Assembly: GCF_000420705.1 (NCBI RefSeq)
Contig: NZ_ATVL01000014.1
Span: 78,075-142,074 of the forward strand
From: Hymenobacter norwichensis DSM 15439
GTDB taxonomy: Bacteria; Bacteroidota; Bacteroidia; Cytophagales; Hymenobacteraceae
Length of the DNA stretch: 64,000 nt
Direction: 5' to 3'
Below the pieces are notes generated by a model, which saw nothing but the letters and a program-made list of their open reading frames with translations, was not told where the DNA came from and searched no databases. Positions 53,882-63,300 of this stretch are shown here, one piece after another. The number at the start of each line of letters is the position of its first letter. Position 1 is the stretch's first letter. Both the position numbers and the translations under genes were made by a program.

Positions 53882-53956
53882 AAATTCTCCATTGTGTTGG
53901 ATTATCCAATATATTGGAGAATTTTTTGGATAAACGTGCCGCAGGCGACAGCTTTG
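53882..53956 (+). promoter_or_regulatory. Concentric dyad and promoter of the response-regulator gene
   Basis: AAATTCTCCA (53882-53891) and TGGAGAATTT (53915-53924) enclose the perfect palindrome TTGGATTATCCAA (53897-53909), all centred on 53903. TTTG (53925-53928) follows, then 20 nt, then CAGCTTTG (53949-53956), one mismatch to TAnnTTTG. The dyad therefore sits just upstream of the -33 element. The divergent Crp/Fnr gene could share it. Confidence 0.55.
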
Positions 53957-54064
53957 CAGCCCATCTTTCACCAGTGCGGCTTGCGGCTAGGCCAGCCGCA
54001 CCGCCACCTGCTTTCAACTCCTCGACCACCCAGGCAGCCAGTTGCAATTTCTACCCCACCGCTT

Positions 54065-56572
54065 ATGCCTGACCCTGCCGAACCCGCCGCCCTCGTGCTC
54101 ATTGTGGAAGATGAGTTTCTCATTGCCAATGACCTAGGAGATATTCTGGAAAGTGCGGGCTACCAAGTGCTCGGGCTAGCCGAGTCGGGGGCGGAGGCGC
54201 GGGCGCTGGTGGCCGAAACGCGGCCCAGCGTGGTCTTGCTCGACATTTTCCTGAAAGGGGCGGAAACGGGCATCGAACTGGCGCACTGGCTGAATGAGCA
54301 GCGCATTCCTTTTGTGTTCCTGTCGGCCAACCTCACCGACGACGTGCTGGCCGCGGCGAAAGTCACCGAGCCATACGGTTTCCTCAACAAGCCCTTCCGC
54401 GAGCGGGACGTGCTGGCGGCCCTCGAAATAGCTCGCTACCGCCACGCCCACAGCCAAGAGGCCCGGCTGCGCCAGCAGCAGCAAACCCAAATAGCGGTGA
54501 ACGAAGCCATTGCCACGCTCCACGACCGTGAGCAACTGTGCCGCGCCATTGCCACCCAGGTCAACCAGTTTGTGCCCATCACCGTGCTCAACCTGTGCCT
54601 GAGCCAGCCCGAAGAGCAGACGTTTTATTGGATGCTGCTGCGCCGCACGCCCCAGGGCACGTTTGAGCGGGTGCACCTGCCCGAGCTTCTAGGTCCCGAT
54701 ACGCCCACCGAACGGCTCAGTATGCTGGCCCACCCTACGGCCGCCGAACTGGGCGAGCGGCGGGGCATTTTCAGTGGCCCGGCGTTTGAGAAGCTGAGTC
54801 AGGAGTTCAGCATGGCGCGGGCAGTGGGCGAAACCTTCGGGGTGCAATCCATGGCGTTTTTCCCGGTGGTGTTGCAGCAGCGCACGTTTACCAGCCTCCA
54901 ACTAGGCACCACGGCGGCGGCTGGGTTCTCAGATGATGACTACACCGCTATCAGCCTCATCATCCCGCAGATTGCGCTGGCGCTGGATAACCTACTGGCT
55001 TACGAGGAGTTGGAAAGTCGGCAATTGGTCAAGGCCACTGAGCTAGCCGTGGCTAGCGCCTTCCGCAATGGCCGCCACATCGCCGACATAGCGCCCCAAG
55101 TAGCGGCCGCTATTAGCGAGCTGCTACCCCTCGACTTACTCAGCTTCTACCGGGTTGGGCGCGTCTTGCGCAACCCCAGCGCCATGGACGCCACTGTCGG
55201 CAACCTAGGTGGCCGTTTACAGCTTTTGCCCCTGGAAGCCATGCCGCTGCCCGACTCGCCCGCAGAACCCCCGCGCATCTTGGATGGCTTGGACGGCTGG
55301 CTGCAAGAACCCTTGCTCAACGTCGGGGAGGCCGCCGCGCAAGCGCGTGAGCTAAACCCGGTGACGCGCTACTACGGCAACTTACTGAATCTTAAGTCGT
55401 CCATGTCGGTGCCTATCAGGCTGAAAGACCAGCCAGCCATCGTACTCATCGTCGCCAGCAAGGCAGCTTACGCATACACGGCCAAGGACTTGCGGCTGCT
55501 GCAAGAGCTAGCCGAGCAGCTGGCTGTGGCCCTGGAGAACCTGCTGGCCTACGAGCGCATCCGCCTGCTGAGTGAGGAGCTGAAGCAGGAAAATACCTAC
55601 CTCAGCGAGGAGCTGAAAACCAGCCACAACTTCGAGGAAATCATCGGCACGAGCCCGGCGCTGCTGGCCGTGCTGCGGGGGGTAGGCCAGGTAGCACCCA
55701 CCGATGCCACCGTGCTGCTGCTGGGCGAAACCGGCACCGGCAAAGAGCTGATTGCCCGCGCCGTGCACGACCGTTCGCCGCGCAGCGCCCGCACCATGGT
55801 GAAGGTAAACTGCGCCGCCCTACCCCCGCAATTGATGGAATCAGAGCTGTTTGGCCACGAAAAAGGCAGCTACACGGGTGCCACCGAGCGTCGCATCGGC
55901 AAGTTTGAGCTAGCCCACGGCAGCACCCTATTTCTGGATGAAATCGGCGAGCTACCCCTAGAGCTGCAAGCCAAGCTGCTGCGCGTGCTCCAGGAAAAAG
56001 AGATTGAGCGCCTGGGCGGTAAAGGCCCGCTCAAGGTCGATGTGCGCATTATTGCCGCGACCAACCGGGAGCTAGCCGAAGAAGTGGCCGCCGGCCGCTT
56101 CCGGGCCGACCTCTATTACCGGCTCAACGTGTTTCCGCTGGAGCTGCCGCCGCTCCGCACCCGGCCCGACGACCTGCTACCGCTCGCCACGTATTTGCTA
56201 CGCAAGCTCAGCCAGAAACTCGGCAAGCCCTTTACTAACATTGCCAACGCCTCCTTACAGCAAATTCAGCACTACGCTTGGCCCGGCAATATCCGAGAGC
56301 TGGAAAACGTATTGGAGCGCGCCGCCATCCTGTCCACCCCGCCGACCTTGCAGCTCGCCGCGCCGCTGGTGCCCAGTGTGCCCGCCCGCCCAGAGGTGAA
56401 GCCCATGCAGGATACCATGCGTGACACCATTCTGGCCGCCCTCACCCAAACCAACTACCGCATCCGGGGCCCGCGCGGGGCCGCCGTGCTGCTGGGCGTA
56501 AAAGCCACCACGCTAGAGGCCCGCATGAAAAAGCTCGGCATCGCCTCGCGCAAAGAAAGCCGGGCGGAGTAA
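54065..56572 (+). CDS. Response regulator with GAF domains and sigma-54 AAA+ activator (NtrC class)
   Basis: The 835-residue product starts at the ATG at 54065; an upstream frame to 53894 crosses the operator. Residues 1-118 are a receiver (Glu15, Asp16, phospho-acceptor Asp60 in VVLLDIFLKG, Lys109). Two GAF-like sensor regions follow (about 130-330 and 340-500). The AAA+ domain has Walker A GETGTGKE near 555 and GSYTGA near 601 in place of the usual GAFTGA sigma-54-contact loop. The C-terminus is a Fis-type HTH. It is convergent with a sensor kinase gene 19 nt away, its likely partner. Confidence 0.92.
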   Translation: MPDPAEPAALVLIVEDEFLIANDLGDILESAGYQVLGLAESGAEARALVAETRPSVVLLDIFLKGAETGIELAHWLNEQRIPFVFLSANLTDDVLAAAKVTEPYGFLNKPFRERDVLAALEIARYRHAHSQEARLRQQQQTQIAVNEAIATLHDREQLCRAIATQVNQFVPITVLNLCLSQPEEQTFYWMLLRRTPQGTFERVHLPELLGPDTPTERLSMLAHPTAAELGERRGIFSGPAFEKLSQEFSMARAVGETFGVQSMAFFPVVLQQRTFTSLQLGTTAAAGFSDDDYTAISLIIPQIALALDNLLAYEELESRQLVKATELAVASAFRNGRHIADIAPQVAAAISELLPLDLLSFYRVGRVLRNPSAMDATVGNLGGRLQLLPLEAMPLPDSPAEPPRILDGLDGWLQEPLLNVGEAAAQARELNPVTRYYGNLLNLKSSMSVPIRLKDQPAIVLIVASKAAYAYTAKDLRLLQELAEQLAVALENLLAYERIRLLSEELKQENTYLSEELKTSHNFEEIIGTSPALLAVLRGVGQVAPTDATVLLLGETGTGKELIARAVHDRSPRSARTMVKVNCAALPPQLMESELFGHEKGSYTGATERRIGKFELAHGSTLFLDEIGELPLELQAKLLRVLQEKEIERLGGKGPLKVDVRIIAATNRELAEEVAAGRFRADLYYRLNVFPLELPPLRTRPDDLLPLATYLLRKLSQKLGKPFTNIANASLQQIQHYAWPGNIRELENVLERAAILSTPPTLQLAAPLVPSVPARPEVKPMQDTMRDTILAALTQTNYRIRGPRGAAVLLGVKATTLEARMKKLGIASRKESRAE

Positions 56573-56591
56573 CCAATAACCTAGGCCGTCC

Positions 56592-58901
56592 CTAGGCCAC
56601 GGCTTCGGCGTGAACGGGCTTTTTGCTTGTGTCAAATTGCAGGTTGATACGCACCCCATCGGTCGTGCTCATGGCCAGCTGCCCATCGAGTTGGCGGCTC
56701 AAGCCTTTGATGATGACAATGCCCAGGCTGCGGCTGCGCTGCAACTCGAAGCCTGGCGGCAGGCCAACTCCGTCGTCGGTAATAGTGAGTTGGTAGGACT
56801 GCGGGGCCAAGCTGGCCAAGCACACCGTGAGCGTACCGCGCCGGGGCGGCGGGAAGGCGTGCTTGAGGACATTGGTCACCGCTTCGTTGATAATCAGACC
56901 TAGGGGCGTGGCCACCGTGGTTTCCAACTCCACTCGGGCCAAGTCCAACTGCGTATTTACCGACCTTTGGCGGTCGAAGGACTCGACTAGGTAGGTCACG
57001 ATTTCGCGGGCGTAGTCGGCCATGTTCACACGGCCGATGTTGTCGGCTTGGTAGAGCTTCTCGTGCAGCAGGGCCATCACCTGCACCCGGTTCTGGCTCT
57101 CGCGGATAGCAGCTACGGCCTGCGGGTCCTGCAAGTGGCGCGACTGAGTCGAGAGCAAGCTACTCACTACCTGTAAATTATTCTTCACCCGATGGTGGAT
57201 TTCCTTCAGCATCCAGTCCTTCTCTACCAACAGCCCCTGCCGTTCTTCTAGCAATTGGTCTTTCTCGCTTAGCACCTGTTCTAACGCTGCATTTTTGCGG
57301 TTGATTTCGGCTTGCTTAATTTCCAGGGCGAGTTGCTTCTGCTCCAGCAGGCGCGCGCTGCGCTGCTTAAGGCGGTAGCGGTTGTAGCCCAGGCCCAGCA
57401 CCAACACTAGCAGGGCAGCGCCCCCCAGCACGGCGTTGCGCTGGAACTCGCGCTGCCGAATGGTCATTCGCTGCATCAGGCTTTGTTTGGTAAGCAAGGC
57501 AATACTCTGCTCGCGCTTTTCGGTGTCGTATTGAATCTGCAAGGCGGCCAGCTGCTTACTGTTTTTCTCATTGAAGATGCTGTCGTTGATGGCTTTGTAG
57601 CGCTTGTAGTACGCAATGGCGGAGGGCAGCTTGCCCTGGGCCGAATCAACTTTGTACAACAGCAAACACGCGTGGGCCATGCTGCTGCGGGTGAGCACCA
57701 CCTGGCCCGCGGCCAAGGATTTCAGGAGGTAGGCCCGCGCTTTGTCGTATTGCCTAGTGGCCAAGCAGCACGCCCCCACAGTCAGGTAGGCCCCGTGCAG
57801 CACGCGGTAATCCGAGGTGACGTGCTTGCTAGTCAGATAGGTTTCTATTTGCCGGCAATAGGCCATAGCTAAGGTATACTGCTTGGTGCGCAGGTAGCAA
57901 CTGATAAGCCCTTGCGCTACTTTCAGGCGGGTAAAATCGTCTTGCGGCGGGTAGGCCTTACTTTTTTTTAGTATGAGCGCCAGCGCCTCTTGCGGCCGGT
58001 TTTCAGCAAGCAAGACGCGGGCAATAGTTGAAGCCAAGCCAAGCGCCGTTTCGTGGTAGTGGTTGGCTTCGGCGCTGCGCATCGCCAGCCGGTAGTACTG
58101 AAGTATCTTCTCGCGTTGGTCGAACTGTTGGTACACGGCGCCTACCCGCATGTAGTAAGTGCACAGCAGCAGGGTGTCTTGGCTGCGCTTGGCGCTAGCC
58201 ACGGCAGCCAGTGCGTATTGTAAGGCGTCTTTGTAGTTGCCCAGCGCATCGTTGGTGGCGGCGAGCAGGTCGAGGGAAGAGTGCTGCTTACGATAATCGG
58301 CTGCTCGATACAAAGCCAAGCTGCGTAGCAACTCCTCCCGCGCCCGCGCCGGCTGGCCCTGCATCAGGTAGGCGTCGGCTAGCTCGCGTAGCACCCGGGC
58401 CTTCTGCACCGGCTCGTGCACGGCCCCAAACAGCCGGATGGCCTGCTTGAAATACCGAATCCGCTGCGGGTGGAGCGCCATCGATTTTTCGTAGGTTTCG
58501 CTGAGCAAGTACCAGCCAATGGCTTCCCGGCGCCGGTCGTGCCGCTGCTGGCTGCGCGCCAAGGCCTGCAACACAACCTCCCGGCCGCCTGGGTCTTTGC
58601 GCAGCAAATAGCCTAGTGCGTAGTCGGCATCTATTTGTCCGGCAGCATAATGTAAGGATTTGCTCAGAGCTTGGGCCTGGCGAATGTACGCTGCTACCGA
58701 GTCCGGCTTATCCAGGTAATAGGTCAGAGACGTTAGGTTGTTGCTGAACTGCACCAGCAGCTTCACGCGGTTGGTATCGGGCGCGCTGCGCCGTAGCTGG
58801 CGGCGTAGGCTGTCAGCTTCAATTTTGCTTAGAATGGGGTAGTAGGGCTCGGCCTGGCTGGTGAGGGCAAGCAACAGCAAGAGCAGCAGTAAGTACTTCA
58901 C
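56592..58901 (-). CDS. TPR-containing sensor histidine kinase, HisKA_2 type
   Basis: The 769-residue product has a signal peptide, a long TPR region (about 50-440, for example ALQYALAAVASAKRSQDTLL and AVYQQFDQREKILQYYRLAM), one membrane helix (VLGGAALLVLVLGLGYNRYR, near 490), a coiled coil, and the HisKA_2 motif EIHHRVKNNLQVVSSLLSTQ near 565. The ATPase shows the N box NEAVTNVLKHAF and the G boxes DDGVGLP and SLGIVIIKGL. TPR sensors of this kind are common in Bacteroidota. It converges with the response-regulator gene and has an FNR-type promoter 138 nt upstream. Confidence 0.92.
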   Translation of the reverse strand: MKYLLLLLLLLALTSQAEPYYPILSKIEADSLRRQLRRSAPDTNRVKLLVQFSNNLTSLTYYLDKPDSVAAYIRQAQALSKSLHYAAGQIDADYALGYLLRKDPGGREVVLQALARSQQRHDRRREAIGWYLLSETYEKSMALHPQRIRYFKQAIRLFGAVHEPVQKARVLRELADAYLMQGQPARAREELLRSLALYRAADYRKQHSSLDLLAATNDALGNYKDALQYALAAVASAKRSQDTLLLCTYYMRVGAVYQQFDQREKILQYYRLAMRSAEANHYHETALGLASTIARVLLAENRPQEALALILKKSKAYPPQDDFTRLKVAQGLISCYLRTKQYTLAMAYCRQIETYLTSKHVTSDYRVLHGAYLTVGACCLATRQYDKARAYLLKSLAAGQVVLTRSSMAHACLLLYKVDSAQGKLPSAIAYYKRYKAINDSIFNEKNSKQLAALQIQYDTEKREQSIALLTKQSLMQRMTIRQREFQRNAVLGGAALLVLVLGLGYNRYRLKQRSARLLEQKQLALEIKQAEINRKNAALEQVLSEKDQLLEERQGLLVEKDWMLKEIHHRVKNNLQVVSSLLSTQSRHLQDPQAVAAIRESQNRVQVMALLHEKLYQADNIGRVNMADYAREIVTYLVESFDRQRSVNTQLDLARVELETTVATPLGLIINEAVTNVLKHAFPPPRRGTLTVCLASLAPQSYQLTITDDGVGLPPGFELQRSRSLGIVIIKGLSRQLDGQLAMSTTDGVRINLQFDTSKKPVHAEAVA

Positions 58902-59038
58902 AGCAGGAACGTAAGGATATAGGAACGGCCACTTACTGAAACGCGAGCATTCTAAGGTACCAGTCTACAGGTAGCTTTTAGTCGGTTTGCTATCCAACTG
59001 GCTAGTTCCAATTTACTCAGCAGGCTTTCCTCATTGCC

Positions 59039-59083
59039 CAAAAGTACATTCCAATGCTGCCTGCCCCCCTTGACTTTTGTCAA
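59039..59083 (-). promoter_or_regulatory. FNR-type box and -7 element of the histidine kinase gene
   Basis: TTGACTTTTGTCAA (59070-59083), with arms extended to CTTGAC and GTCAAG, is centred 30.5 nt upstream of the perfect -7 element TACTTTTG on the minus strand (59046-59039). The same -7 sequence occurs at 46231. The leader to the kinase start would be about 135 nt. Confidence 0.65.
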
Positions 59084-60203
59084 GAAGAAGGCAATTCATA
59101 GCAGCGCAGCTTACCACATCTCCGGCCCATACGGCGTATCTATACTACAAAGGGGGTATGCAATTATAGGCTGAAGCTCAACTCGTTGACTAGCAATTCA
59201 ACCCGAATAGTATAGGGTAGGGGCTGTCGATAGCAGCGCATCGGGCTGCTACCGCAAGAAGCGGCTAGGGTCGGCAGCATCACAACGAGTGGACTTGGCA
59301 AAGCCTACCGACTGGGCCCGCCGGTAAGCTGGCAACTGCCTGGCTATGAACTCGTCGGGGTAATTACGCCGGTCTAATGGGATGCCTTTTGTGTGCGCGA
59401 AGGCCCGCATAATGGTCGGCAGCTTAGCACATTTACTACGGGCCGTGTCAATGGCCAGTTTCGTAGCCGCCGGGAGCAACTGAGCTTTTCAACAACACGT
59501 GTTCGGTCCGCTACCATTTCGATTGGCAAATCGTTGAAAGCATCAGTTGAGTGCTTGACAAGGTGCAGCGCCATACGGCGTCCACAGAGGAGGAACGCGC
59601 ATATCAACGCTTGCGCACGGGTGTTGTGGCCGGTCTAGCATGAAAACGAACTTTGCCTGATGGTCACAAGGGCTGGCTATGTAATATATCGTAGCCCTTA
59701 CTTGATGTTATCCCAACCCGACAAACAAGCCACCCACCAGTACGGCCATGCCGGTACGTAAGGCCTCTTCTCCTTCTTCCTGCGAAATATAGTCGCCGTC
59801 GATGGTGGCGTAGCCCGGCACGACATCCTGCGTACTGAGCGTGAACAGGTGAGAAGCGATAGGTAACGGTGTTAAGGAGATAGGGGAGGTGAGCATAAAA
59901 GGAGGTGTGGTAAGGTAGGTTGCTGAGCGGAATAGCTTTGTAATGCTACAAAGCTACTAGGCCCCCTAGCAGTGCGACAGGCCAGTCGCGGCTCGTTTAA
60001 GACTATAACTATTTGAATGTAACATGATTTTATAATTATGTACCAACATGAAATAGGCTTGTTTCACTGAAAGGTTGACTATTTAACCAAGCAATCGTCT
60101 TGATTATCGACTCATTTGTGACTGCACCTACTTGAATGAGAACGAACGGTTGTATTATAGAAAATTATAAGAAATAATAAAATTATATAAATATAAGCAG
60201 GGT

Positions 60204-60236
60204 GTTGGATAGCAGCGAATAGATAAGATACCTTTG
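60204..60236 (+). promoter_or_regulatory. Candidate promoter of the surface protein gene
   Basis: TACCTTTG (60229-60236) matches TAnnTTTG perfectly. GTTG (60204-60207), 21 nt upstream, matches TTTG at three of four. The leader to the start at 60330 would be about 90 nt. Confidence 0.45.
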
Positions 60237-60329
60237 AGAAGGTCAAAAAAAGCTACTCTAAGTGCTAATATTAACTTGAGTACGACGGTTGGTTAAGGCT
60301 TCTACATTTATCAATTCTCTTTCCCGCTT

Positions 60330-63300
60330 ATGCGAAAACCTTTATTGCCTTTCTGCTTTTTTTCTGTGTACAGTTACAGACAGTTAGCCGCTCTTGCTGC
60401 CTTATTATTTCCGCTATGCAGTCAAGCACAATTCTCTCCACCCCCTATAAGTGGTACTACTCCGGCACGCAACGCCAACTCAGTACCGCTCGGCACGGAT
60501 GTATCCCTGACTTATACCGAAGCTATCAACTCAACGCCTGCTAATAATGCTGTGCACGTCTTCTCGCAGCAAGCAGGGGGGCACAAGGTGGGTACGACGA
60601 CGGTCTTCGGCAACCGGCTCACCTTCGACCCAGCTCAAAATTTCAAGCCCGGCGAGGTGGTCTACGTGACGGCCTTGCCGGGGGTGCCGGCAAGCTCCCG
60701 CGCGAAGCGGTACGTGTATCAGTTCACCACCCAGGCTGGTGTGGGACCGGCCACCTTCTCCAAGTCTACGGCACCAGTAGACGGGCAGCCCAGTAACGTA
60801 GTTGCCGTCGATGTCAATAATGACGGCAACCTCGACTTTCTGACCACCAACCGAACGATTACCAATACTGGAAACGTGAGTGTGCGTTTGGGTAATGGCC
60901 AAGGCGCCTTCTCTGGCACCACCATCATACCGCTAGCAAGCGATCCTTCTGATTTAGTGGCCGGCGACGTGAACGGAGACGGCAACCTAGATTTTCTAAC
61001 CCTCAGTTCCACCACGGGTACCGGGACGGTGAGCATACGCCTCGGCAACGGCCAAGCAGGGTTTACAGCCGTGCCGGATGTACTAGTGGCAAGTAATAAT
61101 TACCCGCAAAAAATAGCGTTGGCTGATGTCAATGCCGATGGTAATCTGGACTTGCTGACCACGGAGTACGGCAGCGCCAACCCCGTGCGTAGTGGTCAGG
61201 TCAGCATACGCTTCGGCAATGGGCAAGGCGGGTTCTCTGGCACAACGAATGTGGCTCTGAATCTTGGCACACGGCACATTGCGGTGGCTGATGTGAACGG
61301 GGATGGTAATTTAGATTTACTGACCGGTACAGTTATGTTCGGCTCAATCAGTACGGTCAGTGTCCGCATGGGAGATGGGCAGGGCAACTTTTCCGGTATA
61401 ACCGATATTCCAATGCCCGCAGGAAGCAGCTTGTATAGTTTGGTGGCTGCTGATGTCAACAACGATGGCAACCTGGACTTTCTAACTTCCAACATCACCA
61501 ACAGCAACAATCCCTCCGACTTCGTAAGCACATATCTAGGCAACGGTCAGGGAGGATTTTCCTTCGCTAATAGCCTATCCTTCCCCATTGGTTTCTCTGT
61601 CCCCATCGGGAGTCCGTTTCAAATCCAAACTGCTGACGTAAATGGCGATGGTAACCTAGATTTGGTGACAGCCAACTTTTCTGATCAGGGAACAGTTAGT
61701 GTGCGCCTGGGTGATGGGCAAGGTCGCTTCTCCGGAACGTTGGATGTTCCAGCGGGTTTTCGTCCTACCGACTTGGCCGTGGGCGATATCGACGGGGACG
61801 GCGACCTAGACCTGCTCGTGGCCAACTATGGGGACAACGCGGTAGGAGTGCTGCGCAACCAGCCTGTGCCAAGGATTTTCATGTTCTCGCCCACCAGCGG
61901 CACCGTAGGCAGGAACGTAATTATAAACGGTGCGAATTTCATAGGAGCTACAGCGGTGACGTTTAATGGGGTTGCTGCCACTAACTTCGCCGTCAATTCC
62001 GCCAACCAAATCACTGTGACGGTGCCAGCTGGGGCGACTACCGGGCCAATTGCCGTTACCACGCCCGCCGCGACGGCCACGTCCAGCACTCTCTTCCAGG
62101 TCACGCAAGCACCGATGGTAACTACGACCGCCGGAACCACAACAGCTCTTGAGCAGGTCGCTACCATAGTGGATGCCGGCCTAGGTGTCAATAGTTTGGT
62201 GCTCACGTCGGCGGCTGTTCGCATCACCAGTGGGTTGGTTGCGCTCGAAGACGTCCTAGATGTGACGCTTGTCAATGGGTTTAGTTATAACTACAACAAC
62301 GGGGTGCTCACCATCACCGGTCGTGGTACAATAGCTCAATGGCAAGCACTACTCCGCACCGTCACCTATACCAACAAGTCGGCCAACCCCACAACCACGC
62401 CACGCACGATCAGCTTTGTGGTTTCGGATGGTATTGACAGCAGTGCCCCAGCTACCAAGGTGGTGCAAATACAAGCAGTCAACGGGGCACCCGCCATTCC
62501 GGTGGATGCAGACTTGGCCGCTAACACTATTGCCGAGCGGGCAGCTATGGGTACGCCGGTAGGTATCACCGTAGCCGCAACCGATAGTGATAGCCCCACA
62601 CTTACTTACTCGCTGACTAATGATGCAGGTGGCCGGTTCACTATCAACTCCTCCACTGGCGTGGTCACCGTCGCCAATGGTGCGCTACTGAACTATGCTG
62701 TGGCTACTTCGCATGTCATTACTGCGCAAGCCTCCGACGGCACGCTAGCCAGTAGCCAGAGTTTCACCATCCAGGTTACGCCGGTAAACAACGCCCCGGT
62801 TATTGCCAATCAGACCTTTACCATTGCGGATAATTCCCCTAGTGGGCTACTGGTTGGCACCATCGTGGCCTCGGATCCGGATGCGGGCCAGACGCTGACG
62901 TACGCGCTACAAGGCAGCAACACGAGCGGGGCCTTCACCTTGGTGGATAATGAACTGCGGGTCCTCAATCCCGCTGCCCTTATGTCCTCGCTTACGTCTA
63001 CGTTCTCGTTGAGTGTGCGCGTTACGGATAATGGCACGCCCGCGCTATCCACTACCGCCTTGGTAACGGTGCAACTCACGCGCGTTGCTTGCACGACGCC
63101 CGTGCTCACGCCACCCGCCGACCAGCGCGTGGTAGCTATTAGTGGGCAATGTGGTGCCAGCGCCGCCTTTACGGCCACGGCTACCGGCACTCCCGCTCCA
63201 ACTGTGAGCTACGCCGTCAATGGCACGACCATCACCTCGCCTTACGTCTTCCCGGTGGGCACAACCAGTGTGACGGTGACAGCCACCAACACGTGTGGTA

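Larger units (their letters stand above)
58902..60329. other. Long gap with gene debris
   Basis: Apart from the promoter at 59039-59083 I see no certain gene in these 1.4 kb. On the minus strand 59249-59479 reads like a protein tail (LDRRNYPDEFIARQLPAYRR) and 59374-59638 overlaps it in another frame, as expected for a frameshifted relic. At 59708-59896 a 62-codon frame ends VLVGGLFVGLG. From 59940 to 60230 the DNA is AT-rich without features. Confidence 0.4.

Noticed and set aside
53894..54064. 57-codon extension of the response regulator
   Set aside because: It starts at TTG inside a dyad operator and runs through the promoter; the receiver begins right after the ATG at 54065.
59249..59638. 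Transposase or toxin gene in the 58.9-60.3 kb gap
   Set aside because: Overlapping short frames look like protein debris, but I could not match them to any family.
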